Made by a program: the position numbers and the translations under genes. Below, piece after piece: positions 26,806 through 34,628 of a stretch of 64,000 nucleotides of DNA. The notes under the pieces are model-generated. The model did no database searches. It was not told the origin of the DNA and saw nothing but the letters and a program-made list of their open reading frames with translations. How positions within the stretch are numbered: position 1 is the stretch's first letter; each line of letters starts with the position of its first letter. Source of the DNA: Acidobacteriota bacterium (GTDB lineage: Bacteria > Acidobacteriota > Thermoanaerobaculia > Gp7-AA8); NCBI GenBank assembly GCA_019247495.1, contig JAFAOU010000009.1, positions 1 to 64,000 on the forward strand, in the 5' to 3' direction.

Positions 26806-28116
26806 CTATGCGGCGCCGCAGATCGCGCGAACGGATTCGAGCGCGGCCGCCACCTGCCGCTCGCGCTTTTCGATTTTCTTACACCGCCCGATGACGTCTT
26901 CGATGAGCGCCCAGGTCACGTTCGACGGCTGGTAGCGGTCGGGATTCGACTCGGAGACGTGGCGGCCGAGCGCGCCGAGGGCGGTGTGGAACGGGAGGGG
27001 AGTAGCGGGAGTGCCGTGCGAGAGCTCGTCGATGTAACGCGCCACGAGCAGACCGACCGCGGACGACTCCACGTAACCTTCCACGCCGGTGATCTGGCCG
27101 GCGAAGAAGACGTGGTCATCCTTCTTCGCCTGAAACGTCGCGCGCAAATGCCGCGGTCCGTTAATGAACGTGTTGCGGTGCATCGAACCGAAGCGCGCGA
27201 AGACGGCGTTTTCGAGGCCGGGAATCATGGCGATGACGCGCTTCTGCTCCGGCACTTTCATCTTGGTCTGGAAGCCGACGATGTTGAAGTAATCATCAGA
27301 GAGATCTTCCTTGCGCAGTTGCACGACCGCGTGCGGACGCTCGCCGGTGACCGGATGTTCGAGGCCGACCGGCTTCATCGGACCGAAGCGCAACGTATCG
27401 ATGCCGCGCGAAGCGATCTCCTCGACCGGAAGGCATCCTTCAAAGTGCGCAGCCTTTTCGAAATCGTGCGGCGCAAAAATTTCGGCGGAGAGCAGCGCGG
27501 CCACGAACTCCTCGTACTCCCGCTGCGTCATCGGCGCGTTCAGGTAATCGGTTGCCGACCCTTTGCCGTAGCGCGATTTCCAGTACAGCTTCGACATATC
27601 CAGCGAATCGGCGGCGAGGATCGGCGCGATCGCGTCGTAAAAATAGAGACCATCGCGGCCGAGAAAGTCGTTGATGGAATCGAAGAGTGGCTGCGACGTC
27701 AGCGGACCGGTGGCGAGGACGAGGAAGTCGTAGTCACCACGATCGAGATTCGTCACCTCATCGCGACGCAGCGTGATGTTCGCCTGATCGCCGATCGCGG
27801 AAGTCACGGCCGCCGAGAAGCGATCGCGATCGACCGCGAATGCATCCCCGGCCGGCACACGCGCCTCGGTGCCGCAGCGAATGACCAGCGAGTCGAGCAT
27901 CGCCATCTCCGCTTTCAGCAAGCCGACCGCGTTCGTGATCGCCGACGAGCGGAAGGAGTTCGAGCAGACCAGCTCCGCGAGGTTCGCCGTCTGATGCGCG
28001 GCGGTCGGCTTCACCGGCCGCATTTCGAAGAGATCGACGTGATGTCCGCGCCGGGCCAGACCGAATGCGCATTCGGACCCGGCCAAGCCGGCGCCGATGA
28101 TCTTGATGCGCGACAC
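26806..28116 (-). CDS. trmFO: Methylenetetrahydrofolate-tRNA-(uracil-5-)-methyltransferase TrmFO
   Basis: A 436-residue FAD- and folate-dependent enzyme that makes ribothymidine-54 in tRNA. The FAD-binding start 'IIGAGLAGSECAFGLARRG' and the blocks 'ELVCSNSFRS', 'LYWKSRYGKGSATDYLNAPM', 'FEGCLPVEEIASRG' and 'ITGVEGYVESSAVGLLVA' are characteristic. Start is GTG at 28116, where homology begins; the longer ORF upstream is spurious. It lies 1 bp from the DUF3467 gene and is probably cotranscribed with it. Confidence 0.95.
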   Translation of the reverse strand: MSRIKIIGAGLAGSECAFGLARRGHHVDLFEMRPVKPTAAHQTANLAELVCSNSFRSSAITNAVGLLKAEMAMLDSLVIRCGTEARVPAGDAFAVDRDRFSAAVTSAIGDQANITLRRDEVTNLDRGDYDFLVLATGPLTSQPLFDSINDFLGRDGLYFYDAIAPILAADSLDMSKLYWKSRYGKGSATDYLNAPMTQREYEEFVAALLSAEIFAPHDFEKAAHFEGCLPVEEIASRGIDTLRFGPMKPVGLEHPVTGERPHAVVQLRKEDLSDDYFNIVGFQTKMKVPEQKRVIAMIPGLENAVFARFGSMHRNTFINGPRHLRATFQAKKDDHVFFAGQITGVEGYVESSAVGLLVARYIDELSHGTPATPLPFHTALGALGRHVSESNPDRYQPSNVTWALIEDVIGRCKKIEKRERQVAAALESVRAICGAA

Positions 28117-28117
28117 G

Positions 28118-28414
28118 TCAGTTCGACGGTTCGTTCGAAGAGAAGACCGAGGCGCCGTCGATCCGGATCTCGCCAAACTTCTGCTCGAAGATGGAGATGT
28201 TCTGCGCCAGCGCCTCGAGCAGTTGCTTGGCATGCAGCGGCGTCATGATCACGCGGCTGTAGACCTTCACGTCCTGCCGCCCCGGAACGATGCGCCCGAG
28301 GTCGATCACGAACTCGCTCGGCGAATGAATGATGTTCGCAAAGTTGATGTACTCCCCCTGCGCGACGTTGTCGTCAAGGGTGATGCGGATAGTGGGCTGT
28401 ACTTGCTCGTCCAT
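28118..28414 (-). CDS. DUF3467 protein
   Basis: A 98-residue small protein of the DUF3467 family: 'YINFANIIHSPSEFVIDLGR' and 'SRVIMTPLHAKQLLEALAQN' are the conserved blocks. Function unknown; it is widespread in Acidobacteria, Bacteroidetes and other groups. Start ATG 28414. Cotranscribed with trmFO. Confidence 0.85.
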   Translation of the reverse strand: MDEQVQPTIRITLDDNVAQGEYINFANIIHSPSEFVIDLGRIVPGRQDVKVYSRVIMTPLHAKQLLEALAQNISIFEQKFGEIRIDGASVFSSNEPSN

Positions 28415-28592
28415 GGCGCGGGGATACCGCGTCGGAGAGGGTGAAATTCCCCACGCCTCAGACGTGCGGCACGCTCGTCTGCAGCGACGGCCATAGTGAT
28501 CTTGATTGGATGCAGCTCGGGTAGGGATTTTGTCCCCTCGGTCACTCCTATGATTGACATCTCGCCAAAAGCTCAGCTCACGGAGGTCGTCG

Positions 28593-30827
28593 ATGCAGAG
28601 GTCCCCTCGCCCGGCGTTCGTCAGATTCCTGGTTCCGCTTCTCGTTGCATTGGTTGCCGGTTGCGCCAGCCAGCCCGTGAAACAGAGCTGGGTGGTGGAC
28701 TACAAGTACGTCGATTTCGACCCCTTCCCCGGGATGAACGTCCAGGGACGAAACGTCACGCTCACGCAAGCGGACATCAATGGCCGCGTAATCTGGAACC
28801 TCTGGTCGGGCGACAACGCCGGGTTCTGGAACTGGCTTTCGCAATACGGCTACGGTACCGGCGACCTGCTGAAAATGATCGCGTCGCCACGAAACCGGCG
28901 ATTCCAGACCTACGGTGTCTTCAACCAGCCAGGGTTCATGCGGCCGGCGCAGCCTGACCAGTATGGCCTGTACATTGATGTCCCGCGTGAGGCTGGCTCG
29001 AAGTACGACGTCGACAAGCGCCTCGATCTACCCACCTACGGCATGTCCAGCGGCGTCATGGGCCTGCGTCTCTTCAGGAACCCGAAATTCGATCCCGCGA
29101 AGTGGGACGCGAAGCGTTACTGGGACGATCCGAACTACTACAAGAACCCGAAACTGGAGCGGCCGTACCGCGTAGGGATGGCGTGCTCGTTCTGCCATGT
29201 CGGGCCGGATCCGGTGAACCCGCCGGCCGATCCGAACGAGGCCGACTTCGGCAACTTTTCAGACTACGTGGGCCAGCACTATCTGAAGATTTATGAAGTG
29301 TTTGCCCACGACCTTGGCCCCGACAACTTCATCAAGCAGATTCTGATGACGAATCCGGCCGGCACGCTCGACACCGCGTTCATCGCCACCGATTATCTGA
29401 ACAACCCGGGAACGATGAATGCGGTCTACAACCTCCCGCCTCCTGGGCGCGTGGCCGTGGCGGTCCCCGAGAAAATCAGCGGCGGTGCGGCCGACCTCAA
29501 GAACCTCGAATACGCGCCGGGAAGTCACGACATGGTGGTCACCCCGCGCGTCCTCAAAGACGGCGCCGACTCCGTCGGTCTCCACGGAGCGCTTTCGCGC
29601 GTGTACTTGAACATCGGCGAATACTGGGAACAGTGGACGCGCAACTTCAAGCCGTTGGTGGGCATCAAGAAGCAGACCCCGATCCGGGTGAAGGACGCGC
29701 AGAAGCTGTCACCCGCGTGGAACTGGAGCGAGAACGCCGCGCCTGATCTGGCCGGGTACCTGATCAAGTTCGCCAAGCCGCACAAGCTCGCTGATGCTCC
29801 GGGCGGCAGCAAGTACCTCACCGCTGATCAGAAACAACTCGATCGCGGGAAGCTCACCTTCGCCCGCAACTGCGCCCGCTGTCATTCCAGCAAGCGGCCG
29901 CCGCAAGGCATCGATCCGCGGTCTCCCGAAGGACGCTCCTGGTTCGAAAAAGCAGTGATGGAGCCCGACTTCCTCGACGGCAATCTCCTCGGCAGTGAAG
30001 AGCGGATACCGATTACCGAGGTCAGGACCAACGCCCAGCGCGCGGTCGGCAGCAACGGCATGGCAGGACAGATCTGGGACAACTTCTCCTCCGAGACATA
30101 CAAGACGCTGCCGCGCGTCGGCGCGATCGATGTGTGGGACCCAATCGCAAAAACCGACAGCAAATGGACCGTTCCGGGCGGCGGCCGCGGCTACTACCGT
30201 CCGGCCTCCCTGGTCAGCCTCTGGAGCGCCGCTCCGTTTCTCCACAACAACGCGGTCGGCAAACACGTGCACGGCGTCTCCGTCGAGGAACGGATGGAGG
30301 CCTTCAACGACGGCATCGACAAAATGCTCTGGCCGGAGAAACGCGCCGGCGCCGCCGGCAACAAGGACGGCGCGGATGGTCAGTCGACCTCTCTCTGGCT
30401 GACGACGGAAGAGAGCTGGTTGAAGGTGCCGGATTCGTACCTCGAATCGAAACTTCTGCGTCACCTTTTGCGCGATCACATGGAAACCGATGCGACGACG
30501 GGCGAGAAGTACTTCGCCTTCGGGCCGATCCCGAAAGGGACGCCGGTCAATCTGCTGGCGAACACAAACCTCGAGCTGAACGGCGTGTTTAAGGCCGGCG
30601 ATCTGGCCAGCCTGCTCATCGAGTCAGTGAAGGTGATGAAGGCCATCAAGAGCGAAGGTCTGACAGGCGATGCGGCCACGAAGCGTTGGCTGGCGTCCGA
30701 CGTGGTGAAGAAACTGTACGCACTCAATACCTGTCCCGATTTCATCGAGGACAAGGGTCATTACTTCGGAACCGATCTGACCGACGCCGATAAGCGCGCG
30801 TTGATCGAGTTCCTCAAGACGTTCTGA
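28593..30827 (+). CDS. Lipoprotein diheme cytochrome c
   Basis: A 744-residue exported protein. The lipoprotein signal 'LVPLLVALVAGCASQ' has the lipidated Cys at about residue 24. Two haem-binding CxxCH motifs are present, 'MACSFCHVGPDP' (about residue 200) and 'NCARCHSSKRPP' (about 435), so it is probably a di-haem electron carrier. Start ATG 28593 follows CGGAGGT. The downstream GMC oxidoreductase begins 12 bp after its stop, so the pair likely forms a membrane-linked dehydrogenase in which the cytochrome accepts electrons from the flavoprotein. Confidence 0.85.
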   Translation: MQRSPRPAFVRFLVPLLVALVAGCASQPVKQSWVVDYKYVDFDPFPGMNVQGRNVTLTQADINGRVIWNLWSGDNAGFWNWLSQYGYGTGDLLKMIASPRNRRFQTYGVFNQPGFMRPAQPDQYGLYIDVPREAGSKYDVDKRLDLPTYGMSSGVMGLRLFRNPKFDPAKWDAKRYWDDPNYYKNPKLERPYRVGMACSFCHVGPDPVNPPADPNEADFGNFSDYVGQHYLKIYEVFAHDLGPDNFIKQILMTNPAGTLDTAFIATDYLNNPGTMNAVYNLPPPGRVAVAVPEKISGGAADLKNLEYAPGSHDMVVTPRVLKDGADSVGLHGALSRVYLNIGEYWEQWTRNFKPLVGIKKQTPIRVKDAQKLSPAWNWSENAAPDLAGYLIKFAKPHKLADAPGGSKYLTADQKQLDRGKLTFARNCARCHSSKRPPQGIDPRSPEGRSWFEKAVMEPDFLDGNLLGSEERIPITEVRTNAQRAVGSNGMAGQIWDNFSSETYKTLPRVGAIDVWDPIAKTDSKWTVPGGGRGYYRPASLVSLWSAAPFLHNNAVGKHVHGVSVEERMEAFNDGIDKMLWPEKRAGAAGNKDGADGQSTSLWLTTEESWLKVPDSYLESKLLRHLLRDHMETDATTGEKYFAFGPIPKGTPVNLLANTNLELNGVFKAGDLASLLIESVKVMKAIKSEGLTGDAATKRWLASDVVKKLYALNTCPDFIEDKGHYFGTDLTDADKRALIEFLKTF

Positions 30828-30839
30828 AGGAGGTTTCCC

Positions 30840-32651
30840 ATCGGTACTCCACAGAATCCCGACTTCGACTACATCGTCATCGGATCCGGCGCCGGCGGCG
30901 GGCCTGTAGCGGCCCGCCTCGCCGAGGCCGGCTACAAGGTAGGCCTCATCGAGGCCGGCAAGGCGCCGGAGCAGGACTGGTACAACGTTCCGGTCCTCCA
31001 CGCCTTCGCCAGCGAGCATCCCGACATCTCATGGGAGTTCTTCGTCAAGCATTACGAAGACGAAGAGCGCTCGAAACGCGACGAAAAGTACTACCCCGAC
31101 AAGGGCGGGGTCTTCTACCCGCGCGCGGGTACGCTCGGCGGCTGCACGCAGCACCACGCCATGATCACGGTGTACCCGCACAACAGCGACTGGCAGTACA
31201 TCGCCGATCTGACCGGGGATCCGTCGTGGGCGCCGGACAAGATGCGGGCTTACTTCGAGAAGCTGGAGCGTTGCACCTACACAAGCGATCCTGCCTCGCG
31301 CCACGGTTTCAAGGGATGGCTGACCACTGCCGATCTCGATCTCACCTTGGGCCTCGGCGATCCGGCCGTGCTGCAGACGGTGTTGAAAGCGATCAAAACC
31401 GCATGGCTGGAAGGCATGAGCGGGGCGATTCCCGATCTCCCACAGGATCCGAACGACTGGCGCACGCCGCAGTTCGAAGGGATCGCGTTCGCCCCGCTGT
31501 CCACGCTCGAAGGCCGGCGCGCGGGAACGCGCGAACTGATCAACCGCACCCGCGCAAAGTTCCCGCAGAAGCTGGTCGTCAAGTCGAGCAACCTGGCCGC
31601 GAAGATTCTGTTCGACGCGAACAAGCGCGCCATCGGCGTGGAGTGCTGGGAAGGAGAGCACCTCTACGCCGCCGATCCGCAGGCCTCCGAAGACAATCCG
31701 TACGAGGTCAAGCAGTATTACTGCTCGCGCGAGGTCATCCTCGCCGGCGGTGCATTCAACTCGCCCCAGCTCCTCATGCTCTCGGGCATCGGACCGGCGG
31801 CACACCTCCAGCAGTTCGGAATTCCCGTGATCGCCGACCGCCGCGGAGTGGGAACGAAGCTGGAGGACCGCTACGAAGTCGGCGTCGTCAGTGAGATGAA
31901 ACAGGACTGGAAGATCATCAAAGACGCTACGTTCGAACCGCCGCCCACGTCGAACGTGACCGGCGATCCCTGCTATGTCCAATGGCAGAACGGAAAGGGC
32001 GTCTACACCACGAACGGAGCCTTGCTCGTGGCGATCAAGAAGTCGTCGCCCGACGTTCCCGATCCCGATCTCTTCATGTTCGCCCTGGCCGGCAACTTCC
32101 ACGGCTATTTCCCCGGTTACTCGAAGGAAGTGGAGCGGACCAAGAACTATCTCACCTGGCTGATCCTGAAAGCGCACACGCAAAACCCGGGCGGATACGT
32201 GCGCCTCACGTCATCCGATCCGCGCCACCGGCCCGAGATCAACTTCGAGTATTTCGACGAGCCGGTCACGGCCAAGCACGATGTCGACGCCGTTCTCGAA
32301 GGCGTCAAGTTCGTCCGCAAGGTCTCGAAGCACAACACGGCCATCAAGCAAGAGGTCATTCCCGGACCTGCGACGGCGACCGACGACCAGATTCGCGACT
32401 TCATCGAGGTCAACGCGTGGGGCCATCACGCCTCGTGCTCGAATCGGATGGGCAAGCCGAGCGATCCCGACGCGGTGGTGGACAGCAATTTCCGCGTCAT
32501 CGGCGTCGAGAACCTGCGAGTCGTCGACGCTTCCGTGTTCCCGCGCATCCCCGGATTTTTCATCGTGACGCCGATCTACATGATCGCGGAGAAAGCCGCG
32601 GACGTGATCCTGGCGCAGGCGGAGAAAACGCAAGCGGCGAATGCCGTGTGA
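30840..32651 (+). CDS. GMC-family FAD oxidoreductase with ATC start
   Basis: A 603-residue flavoprotein. The FAD-binding motif 'VIGSGAGGGPVAARLAEAGY' lies within the first 35 residues, GMC signature regions are 'GTLGGCTQHHAMITVYPHN' and 'LAGGAFNSPQLLMLSGIG', and the C-terminal GMC_C His motif is in 'NAWGHHASCSNRMG'. No ATG, GTG or TTG exists in frame near the start; the conserved protein begins exactly at an ATC (30840), preceded by AAGGAGG at 30827-30833 with a 6-base spacer. The first conventional Met is at 31161, inside the FAD domain and clearly too late. Acts with the upstream cytochrome. Confidence 0.88.
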   Translation: MGTPQNPDFDYIVIGSGAGGGPVAARLAEAGYKVGLIEAGKAPEQDWYNVPVLHAFASEHPDISWEFFVKHYEDEERSKRDEKYYPDKGGVFYPRAGTLGGCTQHHAMITVYPHNSDWQYIADLTGDPSWAPDKMRAYFEKLERCTYTSDPASRHGFKGWLTTADLDLTLGLGDPAVLQTVLKAIKTAWLEGMSGAIPDLPQDPNDWRTPQFEGIAFAPLSTLEGRRAGTRELINRTRAKFPQKLVVKSSNLAAKILFDANKRAIGVECWEGEHLYAADPQASEDNPYEVKQYYCSREVILAGGAFNSPQLLMLSGIGPAAHLQQFGIPVIADRRGVGTKLEDRYEVGVVSEMKQDWKIIKDATFEPPPTSNVTGDPCYVQWQNGKGVYTTNGALLVAIKKSSPDVPDPDLFMFALAGNFHGYFPGYSKEVERTKNYLTWLILKAHTQNPGGYVRLTSSDPRHRPEINFEYFDEPVTAKHDVDAVLEGVKFVRKVSKHNTAIKQEVIPGPATATDDQIRDFIEVNAWGHHASCSNRMGKPSDPDAVVDSNFRVIGVENLRVVDASVFPRIPGFFIVTPIYMIAEKAADVILAQAEKTQAANAV

Positions 32652-32686
32652 GGCAGGAGCGACTTTCGAGGGGATACGGTCAGATT

Positions 32687-32724
32687 TGGTCGGCAGGGGA
32701 ATTTGAACCCCCGACCACCTGAAC
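32687..32724 (-). repeat. tRNA 3'-end fragment, attachment-site-like repeat A
   Basis: Read on the minus strand it is the 3' end of a tRNA: T-arm GGGGGTTCAAATTCCCC, acceptor remnant and CCA. No matching 5' acceptor or anticodon arm lies upstream, so it is not a working tRNA. A near-identical copy in the same orientation is at 33404-33443. Such direct repeats mark integration sites of tyrosine-recombinase elements. It marks the junction between conserved chromosome and the accessory region. Confidence 0.7.
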
Positions 32725-32815
32725 GGATTGCTCGTTTCGGACATTAAGAATGCTAGTAGTCCACGCTAATCATCCGGAATGACATATACTCAGCCGTGCC
32801 AATAAGGAGGCCGAA

Positions 32816-33379
32816 ATGAAGTATGTGTCATTGTTGCTGGTGATTATTTTGGCGGTGTTTCCCACGAGCGCGTTCGCCGGCTGCCCCACGCAGACCCCGT
32901 ACTCTGCGGGAGGGTTTTACTGGTACGAATTCGATTTCGACACGAGTTGCGCCACCACGACGGGAAACGTCTCGACCGCCACCCTTTCGTGCTATAGCTA
33001 CCCGCCGGGGTACTACAGCTATCCGGGGTACCAGTGGAACTACTTCAGTGGGTCGGTCGACTACCAGATGACCGTCCCGAGCAACGTCTACAGCAACTTC
33101 TCAGCGTCGGTGTGGGTCGAGTTCAGCGATCCACATAGCTACTCCGGAGACGCCATCTCCGCGACCGTCGTAGCAATGCACAACACCACGGTCACGCACA
33201 TGGAGACCATTTTCATCCATCAGGGAAACCAAGGCTCGCTGAGCTGCGCGCGTTTTGACAGCAGCACGTTCACCGCTTCCGCCGGCGACACGATCGAAGT
33301 CATTATGAACGGTCAGACCTACTACTCCGACGCGACGATGAAGATCTCGACACCGGTTGTCTTCTCGACGTACCCCTAA
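32816..33379 (+). CDS. Small secreted Tyr/Ser-rich protein
   Basis: A 187-residue exported protein: signal peptide MKYVSLLLVIILAVFPTSAF, mature part rich in Tyr, Ser, Thr and Gly with four Cys, and probably beta-stranded. ATG 32816 is preceded by AAGGAGG. No family recognised. It is the only gene between two copies of the tRNA 3'-end repeat, so it may be a stranded cargo gene of a smaller integration event. Confidence 0.75.
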   Translation: MKYVSLLLVIILAVFPTSAFAGCPTQTPYSAGGFYWYEFDFDTSCATTTGNVSTATLSCYSYPPGYYSYPGYQWNYFSGSVDYQMTVPSNVYSNFSASVWVEFSDPHSYSGDAISATVVAMHNTTVTHMETIFIHQGNQGSLSCARFDSSTFTASAGDTIEVIMNGQTYYSDATMKISTPVVFSTYP

Positions 33380-33403
33380 CGAAATCGTGGGACGGGGTTC
33401 GGT

Positions 33404-33443
33404 TGGTCGGGCAGGGGGGATTTGAACCCCCGACCACCTGAAC
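33404..33443 (-). repeat. tRNA 3'-end fragment, attachment-site-like repeat B
   Basis: Second copy of the repeat at 32687-32724. T-arm GGGGGTTCAAATCCCCC is canonical here, followed by CTGCCCG-A-CCA. The 25 bp next to the T-loop (ATTTGAACCCCCGACCACC... on plus) are identical in both copies; the rest differs by two one-base gaps and one substitution. Upstream on the minus strand no tRNA body is found. The accessory region starts right after it. Confidence 0.72.
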
Positions 33444-33776
33444 CCCATGAAGCCCCATGTCGAGATGTCATGGGACCTCCTTTGTCCAAGTGCCATTGTA
33501 TCAGCATTTACGAGAGCGCGGCATCTCGGCACATCTCGGGATACAGGGCAAAAAACACGTCACTAGGCGCGTACTAGGCACCGAGCCGACGAAGATCATG
33601 CGCTTGTTTCTCGTCCCTCCCACATCGCCTACATTCTCGGGCGAAAACGAGGTTGAGGAGGCTGGACGCGCGTGCGTATATTCAGAAGCGTACGAGGAGT
33701 TCGACGACACTGCGAAACCGAGACATTGCCGCAGGGCGCAGCTAACCGCCGACGAGGCACGCGGCCCAAAATCGGT
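33444..33776. other. Gap next to the attachment repeat, no gene seen
   Basis: This segment has no convincing ORF; the frames that cross it have poor codon structure and no recognisable product. It contains a GAGATGT/ACATCTC pair and looks like the non-coding left end of an integrated element. Confidence 0.5.
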
Positions 33777-34433
33777 TTACATAGCGCTCGCGATCCGTCG
33801 TAGCGACGGGAGCGGCAGGTCGAGTTCAGGAAGGGTGCGGGCGATCACCGACAGCACGCCCTCAAGCACTTCGTCTGGCGAGAACGCGTCGGTTGCGATG
33901 ATTTCGATTGGGTAGGTGGGGCGTGTTGTGGTGAAGCGGGCTACAACTTCGTTGTAGGCGTCCCACAACTCGGTGAAAGTCGTTGCATTCACGATGCGGC
34001 TCGGCGCCTTCTGGCGCCGACGTCGGATTGCCGTGTCGTAGGCATCGCGCAGGATGACGGTGCAAGCCTGGCGCGAGAACCACCCATCGATCTCCGCGAA
34101 CGGAGGAATCGCATGAGCCGCGTCGGTGTCAATGCGCTCGGTGTTTTTGAACCACTGGATCCAGCATTGCGCATCGAGAAGACCCCGGTCGAGGATGACG
34201 AAGTCGACGGCTTGGAGATGCTCATGCTCCAAGATGCTGCTCACGGTCTTGCAGAGCGTCCACGCGTTGAACTTCCAATCGAGCTTCGCGTCTTGGAGTT
34301 TCGAGGTCGGGCCCGGCTCCGGGATGACGATCGCGGTGTAGCGGTGTGCGATCAGCCACTCCGACAGCCGCTCGGCGGTAGTTGTCTTCCCTCCCGCGGG
34401 AAGGCCAGCGAGTTCGACAAAGTATGGCTTCAT
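33777..34433 (-). CDS. P-loop kinase-like protein
   Basis: A 218-residue ATP-binding protein. Walker A is 'VELAGLPAGGKTTTAERL' at residues 6-23, a Walker B-like 'VDFVILDRGLLDAQCW' lies at about 96-111, and 'VILRDAYDTAIRRRRQK' resembles the Arg-rich lid of nucleotide/nucleoside kinases and AAA_33 proteins. The order and size fit a thymidylate-kinase-like or zeta-toxin-like small-molecule kinase, but the substrate is unknown. It stands alone at the left end of the island, upstream gap of 195 bp to the next gene. Confidence 0.72.
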   Translation of the reverse strand: MKPYFVELAGLPAGGKTTTAERLSEWLIAHRYTAIVIPEPGPTSKLQDAKLDWKFNAWTLCKTVSSILEHEHLQAVDFVILDRGLLDAQCWIQWFKNTERIDTDAAHAIPPFAEIDGWFSRQACTVILRDAYDTAIRRRRQKAPSRIVNATTFTELWDAYNEVVARFTTTRPTYPIEIIATDAFSPDEVLEGVLSVIARTLPELDLPLPSLRRIASAM

Positions 34434-34628
34434 TGCTGTGGTACTCCGTCGTCGTCGAGGGGTGGTCAGCGGGGTGTGCGGAATATGGCCACCTATATGT
34501 TAGTGTCGTTTTCGACGGTTGTCACGTAGCAAACTTGGAACCACGGTCTCCTCATACTCCCGGTCTACGATTAGGTGCTCTAGTAGTTTCGTTGCCCTTC
34601 AGCGGCGCGCCTAAGAGTCACACGACGA

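Noticed and set aside
26959..28248. 429-codon plus-strand frame opposite trmFO
   Set aside because: Antisense to a highly conserved enzyme gene; low-complexity Arg/Glu content.
32687..33480. Complete tRNA gene
   Set aside because: The T-arm and CCA are present twice, but no 5' acceptor strand or anticodon arm pairs with them within 100 bases.
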